NCBI RefSeq assembly: GCF_900108365.1
Contig: NZ_FNWQ01000003.1
Span: 558,001 to 622,000 of the forward strand
Source: Chryseobacterium culicis
GTDB lineage: Bacteria; Bacteroidota; Bacteroidia; Flavobacteriales; Weeksellaceae
Direction: 5' to 3'
DNA: 64,000 nucleotides
Part shown: positions 9,187 to 16,842 of the stretch, piece after piece
Numbering within the stretch: position 1 is the first letter of the stretch
How the letters are laid out: each line of letters begins with the position of its first letter
Program-made: the position numbers and the translations under genes
Notes under the pieces: model-generated
Database searches by the model: none
Seen by the model: the letters and a program-made list of their open reading frames with translations, nothing else
Told to the model about the DNA's origin: nothing

Positions 9187-9462
9187 TTAATAATCTATTG
9201 GTTTCTTCTCTTTTCTCAGTTCTTTTTCAATCATCTTTTTTTCCCATTCGGAGTCAAAAAGAAACAGTTTAGCCGCTTTGACAAGAATTATAAATCCCCA
9301 GATCCCAAGGATCGTGTATCTGTCAAACAGACTGAAATGGACAATTTCTTCTCCGAAAATATCATCAGGAATAATAAGTACAGCAAACAGGGCAAATATA
9401 AAAATGCTTTTGTAGAATTTTCTGAGGCTGTTTGCTCTTGCAGAGGCTGTTTCGTAATCCAT
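9187..9462 (-). CDS. 2TM domain-containing protein (diverged copy)
   Basis: A 91-residue protein with the 2TM-domain layout: charged N-terminus ending in LRKFYKS, TM1 (IFIFALFAVLIIPDDIFG), TM2 (ILGIWGFIILVKAAKLFLF), then an amphipathic basic/acidic tail (SEWEKKMIEKELRKEKK). It is the most diverged of four 2TM units in this 3 kb stretch. It lies 31 bases after the preceding 2TM gene and 59 bases before the LytTR regulator, so all three are probably one transcript. 2TM domains are often attached to or next to LytS-type kinases in Flavobacteriia; their role is unknown. Confidence 0.75.
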   Translation of the reverse strand: MDYETASARANSLRKFYKSIFIFALFAVLIIPDDIFGEEIVHFSLFDRYTILGIWGFIILVKAAKLFLFDSEWEKKMIEKELRKEKKPIDY

Positions 9463-9493
9463 GATTGTATAAGTTTTTAGTTAATTTTATTGT

Positions 9494-9790
9494 TTAATAG
9501 GTTTTTATTTTTTGTTTTTCATCTTTCTCCATCAGCTCTTTTATTTTTCTTTCTTCCCAGCTTTTTCCAATTCCGAATACATTCAGCGCATGAAACGCAA
9601 TTCCTATTCCCCATCCCATTGCAGGCCACAAAAACCATAAATACCCGGGAGCAGTCAAAAGGTTTATAATCGCTAAAAAGGGAATCACGAGGCAGTAAGA
9701 AGTAAGGTTTCCATAAAACTCTTTCAATTCTCTAACTCTTTTAGAAGCTTTTCTGTAAGCAATCGTCTCTTTATTTGGTAAAATTTCCAT
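9494..9790 (-). CDS. 2TM domain-containing protein
   Basis: A 98-residue 2TM-domain protein (PF13239 type): helix AYRKASKRVRELKEFYGNL, TM1 (YCLVIPFLAIINLLTAPG), TM2 with the family signature GWGIGIAFHALNVFG, then SWEERKIKELMEK. It is clearly homologous to the C-terminal domain of the nearby histidine kinase (GWGIGVGSHAFQVFG...SWQEKKIRQIM). Its promoter region carries a -7 box (TACCTTTG on the minus strand, 9832-9839) and the 21-bp-period repeats at 9873-9904. This makes it a likely direct target of the LytTR regulator encoded two genes downstream. Confidence 0.88.
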   Translation of the reverse strand: MEILPNKETIAYRKASKRVRELKEFYGNLTSYCLVIPFLAIINLLTAPGYLWFLWPAMGWGIGIAFHALNVFGIGKSWEERKIKELMEKDEKQKIKTY

Positions 9791-9831
9791 ACTTTTTGTT
9801 TTTTAAGGATGATTTTATTTTTTTCTTGAAT

Positions 9832-9904
9832 CAAAGGTAGCGCAGTACAAGGGTTGAAATCAATTTTATATTACCGAATGGTAGATTTTGCTGCCCGAAT
9901 CGTA
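9832..9904 (-). promoter_or_regulatory. Promoter with paired LytTR-type repeats (2TM-regulator transcript)
   Basis: On the plus strand ACCGAATGGTA (9873-9883) is followed exactly 21 bases later by CCCGAATCGTA (9894-9904). A minus-strand -7 box TACCTTTG sits at 9832-9839, 34 bases from the near repeat, and the ATG is at 9790. The same geometry occurs at 12159-12230 and 15255-15327. Confidence 0.6.
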
Positions 9905-9915
9905 AAAATGGACTA

Positions 9916-10485
9916 TTAATAGATAAACGGAATCAGTTTCTTTGTGCTTTTCCTGTATTCAATATACTCATTTCCAAACTCTTCCACCAGTGCCTGCTCT
10001 TCAATCTTAATCCTGTACGCAAAAGCGATAAACGGCGGTAAAAAAGCTAAAATTAATGACAGCCAGTTATTTAAGTACAAACCAAGACCTAGAGATGTAA
10101 GCAGAGAAAAAGCATAGGAAGGATGCCTCAGATATTTATAGAACCCTTCTTTCTTGATCTGATGATCTTTTCTTATGGTAACGTCTACCGTAAAATATTT
10201 TCCAAGTGATCTGATGATCAGATATCTGAAAATAATTCCCGTGATAATAAACAGCTCTCCCAGGTACAGAATCCAGATACCTCCTGCAATAGGAAAATGA
10301 GTAGTATAAGACAGGACTACAGCACTCAGAATAGAAAAAGGAATAGCAAGCCATAAAATATTCAGGGTAGATTTATCTTTGTTCTTCTGATCTTCTCTGC
10401 CGGATTTCAACATGTTTTTGTAAAGAAATTCTGTGAGAAACCATGCGGCCATTGAAATGTAAAACAAAGTTGATAAAGTGCTCAT
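9916..10485 (-). CDS. Isoprenylcysteine carboxyl methyltransferase (ICMT)-like membrane protein
   Basis: A 189-residue integral membrane protein with about five hydrophobic segments and the ICMT/PEMT-type C-terminal signature: YKYLRHPSYAFSLLTSLGLG, then EEQALVEEFGNEYIEYRKSTKKLIPFIY. Members are SAM-dependent methyltransferases acting on membrane-associated or lipid substrates; bacterial homologues mostly have unknown substrates. It sits between 2TM-domain genes, 33 bases downstream of the one at 10519, so it is likely co-transcribed from the kinase promoter. Its tie to the signalling block is positional only. Confidence 0.85.
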   Translation of the reverse strand: MSTLSTLFYISMAAWFLTEFLYKNMLKSGREDQKNKDKSTLNILWLAIPFSILSAVVLSYTTHFPIAGGIWILYLGELFIITGIIFRYLIIRSLGKYFTVDVTIRKDHQIKKEGFYKYLRHPSYAFSLLTSLGLGLYLNNWLSLILAFLPPFIAFAYRIKIEEQALVEEFGNEYIEYRKSTKKLIPFIY

Positions 10486-10518
10486 TTTGAATCCGTTTTT
10501 TAAAGTTAAAAGTATTTT

Positions 10519-10824
10519 TTACTGCTGTTTCTGTTTTTCCATCAGTTCTTTAATCTTATTATCTTCCCACTTCCTGATAAAACTGATGCGGGGCAGGAAA
10601 ACGCTAAGTGCATGTGCCGCCAATCCTATTCCCCAGAAAGTGGCTGTAAAGAAGTTTTTAAACTGAAAATAACTTTCTCCAGGCTTAAGGTTCATACAGT
10701 TGTACACCACTATCATTGCATTTACTGCCACATACGCAAATAAATGTCCGTAAAAGCCCCGCAATCTTTCCACCTGCCTTCTGGCACGCTGGTAATCCAT
10801 GTCATTTTCATCAAATTTTCCCAT
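10519..10824 (-). CDS. 2TM domain-containing protein
   Basis: A 101-residue 2TM-domain protein: N-terminal helix YQRARRQVERLRGFYGHL, TM1 (LFAYVAVNAMIVVYNCM), TM2 with the signature FWGIGLAAHALSVFLP, then WEDNKIKELMEKQKQQ. The start is only 4 bases after the stop of the LytS-type kinase, so it is translated from the same mRNA. Because the kinase ends in the same domain, this gene may represent a detached copy that heterodimerises with the kinase's C-terminus (inference). Confidence 0.88.
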   Translation of the reverse strand: MGKFDENDMDYQRARRQVERLRGFYGHLFAYVAVNAMIVVYNCMNLKPGESYFQFKNFFTATFWGIGLAAHALSVFLPRISFIRKWEDNKIKELMEKQKQQ

Positions 10825-10828
10825 CGTT

Positions 10829-12142
10829 TTATTTTTTTTGTTTGTTCATAATCTGACGAATCTTCTTCTCCTGCCATGAATCTCCTACTCCAAATACCTG
10901 AAAGGCATGAGAACCTACTCCAATTCCCCACCCCAGCACCGGGAACCAAAACCATTGGCTTCTGCTGTTTGTAAAGAGATTGATAAAAATTAAAAAAGAG
11001 CATACGGTGCAGTAAGAGATAAGATTTTTATAAAATCCTTTAATCTCTTTTACTCTTTTCTGTGCTCTTTTGTAAGCCTCAGACTCCTCTTCTGGTTTTG
11101 TACTGGAAACGTGCGGCTTAGCCATAAGCATTGGCAGCTTCACTTTAAAATGATCCTCCGATTTTTCTATGAATACGTTTCTTTCCGTAAGCAGAGAATA
11201 ACGCTGTACTATATTGGCAAGACCAATCCCGGAGCTTTCTTTTATCTGTTCCCTCACCTGAAGATTATTTTCTATACAGAGTGTATTTCCGTCTGAAAAA
11301 ATCCTGATGGTCAGCGGTTTTGATGACGTAGCAAAATTGTGTTTGATGCAATTCTCCAGCAGCAGCTGCAGAGCCAGCGGAACCACATATCTCTGATAGT
11401 CTTCCTCGCTCACATCAAAAGTAAAGTCTACGCTGTCTTCAAACCTTGTTTTCAAAAGATCACAGTAGGTTTTGGCAAACTCTATTTCATCCTCCACCGT
11501 TACCAGCTCTTTATCTTTCTGTTCAAGTACATACCGGTAAATCTTTGACATTGAAGCCGTAAACTTCTGAGCCTGCTGCGGATTTTCATCAATCAGAGCG
11601 CTTAAAACATTCAAAGAATTGAAGAGAAAATGAGGATCCAGCTGATTTTTTAAACTTTCAAACTGAGCGTTTGCAGATTTGGCGATTAACTTCTGTTCTA
11701 CTACCTCTTTTCTGGAAGTTTTCTTCAGCTCTTCCATAAAACTTTTAGCATGGAGAAAAGCCGAAATAAGCAGAGCAATATTGATCATAAACCAATTGGT
11801 TGTACCATATTTTGCGGAAAAGAACTCTTCTGCAGTTGCCGTTTTTTGTATGACCACATAATTCATGTAATTACAGAAGTATACGAGAATAAAATTCCCG
11901 ATAATGATGGAAATAATACTTACAATGGCTCTGGTTCTTGTAGCTTCAGACCAGGGAAATTTCTTGTTGAGAAATTCATTGATAAATCCGTTTCCAAACC
12001 CGAGTACAAAAGAATACATGGTGGAAAGCAGCAACGTGATCAGAAAATTATTCAGATTTTTCTCATTATTAAAAAATAAAAAGAAAAATAACGTAGTTCC
12101 CAACGATGTCCAAAGTAATATGATGAGGTATTTTCGTTTCAT
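10829..12142 (-). CDS. LytS-type sensor histidine kinase with C-terminal 2TM domain
   Basis: A 437-residue kinase. Residues 1-135 hold about four membrane segments. The His_kinase core (PF06580 type) has the phosphoacceptor in NQLDPHFLFNSL (H171), an N-box in LLLENCIKHN and a G-box in SSGIGLANI. Residues about 355-437 form a 2TM domain (RAQKRVKEIKGFYKNL, GWGIGVGSHAFQVFG, SWQEKKIRQIM), so the catalytic core lies between two membrane modules. Its partner regulator is the LytTR protein at the end of the block. Upstream are minus-strand -33 TTTG (12184-12187), -7 TAATTTTG (12159-12166) and LytTR-type repeats (12199-12230), suggesting autoregulation. Confidence 0.93.
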   Translation of the reverse strand: MKRKYLIILLWTSLGTTLFFFLFFNNEKNLNNFLITLLLSTMYSFVLGFGNGFINEFLNKKFPWSEATRTRAIVSIISIIIGNFILVYFCNYMNYVVIQKTATAEEFFSAKYGTTNWFMINIALLISAFLHAKSFMEELKKTSRKEVVEQKLIAKSANAQFESLKNQLDPHFLFNSLNVLSALIDENPQQAQKFTASMSKIYRYVLEQKDKELVTVEDEIEFAKTYCDLLKTRFEDSVDFTFDVSEEDYQRYVVPLALQLLLENCIKHNFATSSKPLTIRIFSDGNTLCIENNLQVREQIKESSGIGLANIVQRYSLLTERNVFIEKSEDHFKVKLPMLMAKPHVSSTKPEEESEAYKRAQKRVKEIKGFYKNLISYCTVCSFLIFINLFTNSRSQWFWFPVLGWGIGVGSHAFQVFGVGDSWQEKKIRQIMNKQKK

Positions 12143-12158
12143 GATCTTTTTCTTGGCT

Positions 12159-12230
12159 CAAAATTAGTTTTTATTAAAGGTATCAAAAATTAATTCTTGC
12201 TGAAAGGCAGATTTTCTTCGCTGAGTGGTA
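12159..12230 (-). promoter_or_regulatory. Promoter with paired LytTR-type repeats (kinase gene)
   Basis: GCTGAAAGGCA (12199-12209) and GCTGAGTGGTA (12220-12230) are spaced 21 bases apart. The minus-strand -33 TTTG is at 12184-12187 and the -7 TAATTTTG at 12159-12166. The near repeat starts 33 bases from the -7 box, as at the two sister promoters. Confidence 0.6.
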
Positions 12231-12232
12231 CG

Positions 12233-12256
12233 AAAAAACCTTCACGAATGAAGGTT
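12233..12256 (-). terminator. Terminator of the exported helical-repeat gene
   Basis: Stem AACCTTCA (12237-12244)/TGAAGGTT (12249-12256) followed on the minus strand by a T-run (the A-run at 12233-12238). Confidence 0.75.
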
Positions 12257-12280
12257 GATTATGATGAAATACAGAGCATA

Positions 12281-12940
12281 TTATTTTGCTTTTTCCGCCG
12301 GCAGACTTAAGAAATAATCAGCTTCTGCTTTACCCCAGTTAGGATCCAGCGCTGTCTTGGGTTTGTATGCGCTGAATTTTGCCTGAGCATCTTTAAACAT
12401 CTCCAAACCTTTGGTTTTACTTCCTCCGTACTGTTCAGGTGTAAAATACACATCTTCTGCCTTGATAAGGGCAACTCTTGGGTTGGAAGGATCCAGCTTT
12501 TCCGCAACGTTCATTTCTTCTGCTGCCCTTGCACCGTCTGTCATATAACGCTGTGCAGGATTCACCATCATTCTCAAAGAATAGGACATTTTTCTCAGCA
12601 GGTGAATTTCTGCATTATCCGCTCCGGCAAGATTCTGAGCCATAGAAAGATGTTTTTCTGCCTGATCTGCAATCACATCCAGTTCCTGCATCTTTCCGTC
12701 TCTCATCAATGTTCTTCCTTTTTGAATATAAGAAAATGCTGCGTAATAGGCCGGAAGCCATTTTGTACTTTCCTTACTTCCTATTCTCTGGAAATCATTG
12801 GCCAAGGCCTGAAAATCATCAGGTGTTTTGCAGGTTTCTATTCTGGCTATTTTTTCAGTCATTATTTTGTCATAATCTGCCTGTGCAAAAGCTGTTAAGC
12901 TCACAAAAGCTAAAGCAAAGCTTAAAAGGTATTTTTTCAT
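12281..12940 (-). CDS. Exported helical (TPR-like) hypothetical protein
   Basis: Start placed at the ATG at 12940 (MKKYLLSFALAFVSLTAFAQ), which gives a clean signal peptide; a longer reading to 13015 would overlap the receptor gene. The 219-residue product is helical after the signal peptide (DFQALANDFQRIGSKESTKWLPAYYAAFSYI..., AEKHLSMAQNLAGADNAEIHLLRK, AAEEMNVAEKLDPSNPRVALIKAEDVYFTP), reading like two or three tetratricopeptide units in the periplasm. It starts 49 bases after the TonB-receptor stop, so it may be co-transcribed with the receptor and serve the same import or sensing function. No specific family is recognised. Confidence 0.78.
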   Translation of the reverse strand: MKKYLLSFALAFVSLTAFAQADYDKIMTEKIARIETCKTPDDFQALANDFQRIGSKESTKWLPAYYAAFSYIQKGRTLMRDGKMQELDVIADQAEKHLSMAQNLAGADNAEIHLLRKMSYSLRMMVNPAQRYMTDGARAAEEMNVAEKLDPSNPRVALIKAEDVYFTPEQYGGSKTKGLEMFKDAQAKFSAYKPKTALDPNWGKAEADYFLSLPAEKAK

Positions 12941-12989
12941 AATATTACATTTTAAAGTTAGTTGTATTCTTTGTTCTAAGATATGTTTT

Positions 12990-15236
12990 TTATAAATTAT
13001 TATTGATCGCATCATCTGTTTTATCTACTCCGAAACTTATAAATGCTCCTATAAAGACAAAAGTATTGACTGGCGGAACGATTGCTGAACTTCTGGAACC
13101 ATCTGCGGAAAAATTATATCCATATATGTTCCTGGATCCTAAGATATTGCTGACACTCAGTACAAATACCGGAAACGCTTTTGCATCTTTTTTACCGATA
13201 TTCGGAAGATAATTAATACTGAAATTCAGGGCATTATAATCCTTTAACCTGCCTTCATGCCTGGTATAATTAATGGCTTTATCATTTTCAAATGCAGAAG
13301 CAATATCATAATAAGGGCGTCCTTTTGCATAGGTATAAGATAGATTTACCCCAAGTTTCCATTCCGGAATAAATCTTTTGGCGACTGCAGAAAGCGTATG
13401 TTCGGCAGCAAAACCTGGCTTCAGGCTAGCAGGATAATTCAGGAAATCTCTTTTGGAATCCAAATAGGAGTAACTGACCCAATAATCAATATTTTCGAAC
13501 GTCTTTTTATTATCTCTCCAGAAAAACTCCAATCCTTTTGCAAACCCGTATCCATTATTGTTTAAAGCTGTTTGAATCTGCTGATTCTGCTCTTTATCCG
13601 GTGTAACATTGAATGTTTTAATCAACTGGTCATATTTTTTGTAAAATGCTTCCAAACGCAATGTTCTGCCCTCTGAAGCCCTCTGAATCTGAAAAATATA
13701 ATGCTGTGATCTCTGGAAATCAAGGTGGGCAGGTCCATTAATGTATTTACTTTCCTGATTCTGGTAAAAAAGACCGTAAGCCAATGAAGTAGTCCAGTCT
13801 TTTGCAAGGCGGTAGGCAATAGCAAAACGGGGAGCGATATTATTTTTTCCTAAAAAGGAAGAATGTTCTGCCCTTACTCCTATTTTGGCAGACAATGCAT
13901 TGCTGAAACCAAGATCCGTTTCCAAGAAAGCGGAAGAAATTAAGTCCTTATAATGTTTTTGTACCGCTTCAAAGTTGAGATTTTCATCGGTATTATTCAG
14001 TTCAACTCCTCCTCTTACTGCACTGATTCTGTTAATTTTTCTTTCCATTACTGCTTTGAAATTCAGATAATTTCCATCTGTCAGAAGCTGGCTTCTATTC
14101 GACTCAATATCATTGGTTTCTGTAGAAAAATGTAGATCCGATCTGTTGTAAGAGTAAGAGCCTCCCACATTCAGAAGGTATTTTCCGAATTTTTGCCTGA
14201 AAGACAGGTTGTGAAATGTATTTTTACCGTTAAGCTTCACCAGGCTGAAATCATATTCAGGTTCCAGACTTTCTGATCTCACCCCCATTTTATTGGAATT
14301 GAACATTCCATAATATTTTAAAAAGCCTCCTGATTTGGTTTTAAATCTGAAATTAAGATCCCCGTTAAGTCCTTGTGGTGCTTCAACAAAATCTGTATTA
14401 AATTTAAAAACTTTCTGCATCAGGCTCAAAAGGGAATACCCTGCCGTAGCGCCGTAGGAATAGTTTTTATGATCATCCAGTTTCTGAAACCCGGCATTCA
14501 CGAAAATAGGTGAAATCCCAATACTGTAAGAGCTTTCATCAGGAAGATCAACACTCTCCAGCATCAATGCCCCCGATAGAGCCTGTCCGTACAGCGCAGA
14601 GTAGCCTCCGCTAGAAAATATGTTTCCTTTAAAAAGAGAAGTGTTGAACTGGTCTCTTCCCGCAATTCCCGGAACCGAATTGGAAAAATAATTGTTGATA
14701 AGACTTCCGTCCATAAAAATTTTAGATTCCGTTCCTGTACCTCCCCTGATAAACAGCCCTTCTGTTCCTCCCACTTTCTGTACTCCCGGAAGATAGTTTA
14801 GTGCCGAAGAAATCTGTCCGTCTGCACCTGCCGTTGTATAAATATCAATCGGGCTGAGCAAAGCTGTTGCCCTTTTCTTATCGCTGGCTTCAATAGATCC
14901 TGCGGAAACTACTACCGCATCAATCTCGCTGATCTGTTCTTTAAGATCTATACTTAAAGAAACTTCCTGATTCTCAAGAGAAACTGTTCTTTCCACATTT
15001 TCATATTTCGGGTGGGTAAAAGTGATAATATGTGCGCCTTTCTCTGAGGTTTCGAATGTAAAGTTACCCTGAGCATCTGTAGTACTACCGTCATAAGTAT
15101 CTTTCAGCGTCACATTTACATCCGCTACTCCTTTATTTTTGAAGGAAACTTTTCCTGATATTTTCACCTGGGAATAGCCCAAAATGGAAGTGACAAGCAG
15201 AATCAGAAACAGTATATTTTGTCCTTGTGTTTTCAT
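12990..15236 (-). CDS. TonB-dependent receptor with carboxypeptidase-regulatory-like N-terminus
   Basis: A 748-residue outer-membrane receptor. Start chosen at the ATG at 15236 (MKTQGQNILFLILLVTSILG), a signal peptide; an ATG 21 bases upstream is possible. Next comes a CarboxypepD_reg-like beta domain (VKISGKVSFKNKGVADVNVTLKDT), a plug domain (about 115-230: INNYFSNSVPGIAGRDQF), and a 22-strand-type barrel ending in a long C-terminal region. The protein energises uptake via TonB; the substrate cannot be read from sequence, and no SusD gene follows, so a glycan SusC role is unlikely. Its promoter has the same LytTR-type repeats as the kinase and 2TM genes. Confidence 0.9.
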   Translation of the reverse strand: MKTQGQNILFLILLVTSILGYSQVKISGKVSFKNKGVADVNVTLKDTYDGSTTDAQGNFTFETSEKGAHIITFTHPKYENVERTVSLENQEVSLSIDLKEQISEIDAVVVSAGSIEASDKKRATALLSPIDIYTTAGADGQISSALNYLPGVQKVGGTEGLFIRGGTGTESKIFMDGSLINNYFSNSVPGIAGRDQFNTSLFKGNIFSSGGYSALYGQALSGALMLESVDLPDESSYSIGISPIFVNAGFQKLDDHKNYSYGATAGYSLLSLMQKVFKFNTDFVEAPQGLNGDLNFRFKTKSGGFLKYYGMFNSNKMGVRSESLEPEYDFSLVKLNGKNTFHNLSFRQKFGKYLLNVGGSYSYNRSDLHFSTETNDIESNRSQLLTDGNYLNFKAVMERKINRISAVRGGVELNNTDENLNFEAVQKHYKDLISSAFLETDLGFSNALSAKIGVRAEHSSFLGKNNIAPRFAIAYRLAKDWTTSLAYGLFYQNQESKYINGPAHLDFQRSQHYIFQIQRASEGRTLRLEAFYKKYDQLIKTFNVTPDKEQNQQIQTALNNNGYGFAKGLEFFWRDNKKTFENIDYWVSYSYLDSKRDFLNYPASLKPGFAAEHTLSAVAKRFIPEWKLGVNLSYTYAKGRPYYDIASAFENDKAINYTRHEGRLKDYNALNFSINYLPNIGKKDAKAFPVFVLSVSNILGSRNIYGYNFSADGSRSSAIVPPVNTFVFIGAFISFGVDKTDDAINNNL

Positions 15237-15254
15237 TTTTATTGTTTTCTGGTT

Positions 15255-15327
15255 CAAAAATAGGGTGAGAAATGCCTTTCTGTAAAAAATTTATTACCGA
15301 AAGGCATTCTTTTGCTACCGAATGGTA
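15255..15327 (-). promoter_or_regulatory. Promoter with paired LytTR-type repeats (TonB receptor)
   Basis: ACCGAAAGGCA (15296-15306) and ACCGAATGGTA (15317-15327) are 21 bases apart. The minus-strand -7 box TATTTTTG is at 15255-15262, 34 bases from the near repeat. The near repeat is also the right arm of an inverted repeat (AATGCCTTTC 15271-15280, GAAAGGCATT 15299-15308). Confidence 0.6.
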
Positions 15328-15406
15328 ATTAATGAACCGGAATGCAAAAATCCACCTCTTTTTTCCTCATTTATTGCGCTTATCCGAAAATCGCTTCATT
15401 TTTACA

Positions 15407-16051
15407 TTACATCTCCGCTTCAAAATATGTAATAATAGCTACCTCATCTTTTATTTTATGATTTGACGAAGCAACATAACTGTGGTAATCTTCATGAATA
15501 AAAACTGCTCTGGTAAAAAATCTTTCTCCTTCAATGGAACACTCGTCTTTTATAATTTCAAAAGTATCCAACGGGATTGTCATTCCGGCTCCGTGGGCCT
15601 TTATAACAGCTTCTTTTCTCGTCCAACAGGCAAAGAATTCTTTTGTTTTATTATCAGAGCTGTCAATTTCCTGAAATTCATGACCCGTCATTTGAAATTT
15701 AAAATCATGATAGCTGACCTTAGGATCGTTGAATTCTATGTCAATTCCTAAAGGATATTCTGCAATAGCACACACCACGAGCTCCCTGGAATGCGATATA
15801 TTAAAATGGACATTATAATTCTTAAGATAAGGCTTCCTGTTGGGAAGAATCCCTGTTTCTGCTTCAGCGATGTTATAGTGTGTTCTCAATCCGTACTGTA
15901 ACAGTAGTTTTCCGAGTAACGACAGCTGCGCATCCTGCCATCTTCTGTATCTCAGAATGTTCTGTCTGTCTTCCTGAGAAAATGCAGGCAGATATTTGTT
16001 TAAAAGAGACTCGTGTTTCTCCCGGCTAATGATTGTATACAGAATAATCAT
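15407..16051 (-). CDS. 4'-phosphopantetheinyl transferase (Sfp type)
   Basis: Transfers the 4'-phosphopantetheine arm of CoA to a serine of carrier proteins. The 214-residue length fits the Sfp/AcpT class. It shows the family motifs HFNISHSRELVVCAIAE, GIDIEFNDPK (metal-binding Asp/Glu) and FACWTRKEAVIKAHGAGM (W/F-xxKEA). It is a lone gene on the minus strand. There is no polyketide or nonribosomal-peptide gene nearby, so it may serve fatty-acid ACP or a remote biosynthetic cluster. Confidence 0.92.
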   Translation of the reverse strand: MIILYTIISREKHESLLNKYLPAFSQEDRQNILRYRRWQDAQLSLLGKLLLQYGLRTHYNIAEAETGILPNRKPYLKNYNVHFNISHSRELVVCAIAEYPLGIDIEFNDPKVSYHDFKFQMTGHEFQEIDSSDNKTKEFFACWTRKEAVIKAHGAGMTIPLDTFEIIKDECSIEGERFFTRAVFIHEDYHSYVASSNHKIKDEVAIITYFEAEM

Positions 16052-16283
16052 ATTTTTCTTCCGGATACCGGATTTATAAATTGCTTATGACATCTAAAAT
16101 AAGCTTTTTTTCATCTCCTTTTTCAGTGCATTAACTTCCATTCCATATCTTTTGAATGTAAGGCAAACAAAAGCTCTGCTGCAGTGGTTATTCCGATGTG
16201 TTTTGTAAAAAAGAGTGAGATCATAAAGCGCTTTGGAAAATCTTTTTTAAATTTATCGTAAAATCACTATAAATCATTTAAAA

Positions 16284-16787
16284 ATGAAAGTACAAAAATT
16301 AGCATTACTGGCTGGATTTGCATTTTTAGCCGTTTCATGCGGAACCACAAAAATGTATTCCGTAAATGCCAAAAGCGGAACACAGACCGGAGGAACAGCC
16401 AAGTTCACTCAAAATGGAAATGAGGTAACAATGAAACTGGATATTACCAATCTTACTCCTGGAATTCATGCCGTACATATTCATGAAAAAGGAGACTGCT
16501 CCGCAGCAGACGGAACTTCTACCGGAGGCCACTGGAATCCTTCTAAAAATGATCATGGTAAATGGGGTGCCGAACATTTCCATATGGGAGATATAGGAAA
16601 CCTGGTGGCTGATCAGAGTGGAACTGCAACATTAACTTTTAAGACAGACAAATGGTGTCTGGGCTGTACAGATGAGTCTAAAAACATCATTGGAAAGGGC
16701 CTTATTGTACATGCTGCCGCTGATGATTTCCATACCCAGCCTACCGGAAATGCAGGAGGAAGAGTGGGATGCGTAGAGATTAAGTAA
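16284..16787 (+). CDS. sodC: Cu/Zn superoxide dismutase, lipoprotein
   Basis: Converts superoxide to peroxide and oxygen outside the cytoplasm. The signal peptide ends in a lipobox (FLAVSC, Cys19), so the enzyme is anchored as a lipoprotein. Metal-site motifs are intact: HAVHIHEKGDC (Cu ligands and the disulfide Cys), GGHWNP and HFHMGDIGN (bridging and Zn His), VHAAADDF, and the active-site Arg in AGGRVGC. The insertion CLGCTDESKN between the Zn loop and the electrostatic loop is slightly unusual, with two extra Cys. It is monocistronic, with a strong terminator shared with the convergent protease gene. Confidence 0.95.
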   Translation: MKVQKLALLAGFAFLAVSCGTTKMYSVNAKSGTQTGGTAKFTQNGNEVTMKLDITNLTPGIHAVHIHEKGDCSAADGTSTGGHWNPSKNDHGKWGAEHFHMGDIGNLVADQSGTATLTFKTDKWCLGCTDESKNIIGKGLIVHAAADDFHTQPTGNAGGRVGCVEIK

Positions 16788-16805
16788 TTAATTCTTTTCT
16801 TCAAT

Positions 16806-16838
16806 AAAAAAACCGCTAATTTTCATTAGCGGTTTTTT
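16806..16838. terminator. Bidirectional terminator between sodC and the tail-specific protease gene
   Basis: AACCGCTAAT (16811-16820) pairs with ATTAGCGGTT (16825-16834), with an A-run on the left and a T-run on the right, so it can serve both convergent genes. Confidence 0.9.
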
Positions 16839-16842
16839 ATGT

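Noticed and set aside
12281..13015. N-terminal extension of the helical exported protein (start at 13015)
   Set aside because: It would overlap the end of the TonB receptor gene and destroy the signal peptide seen from the ATG at 12940.
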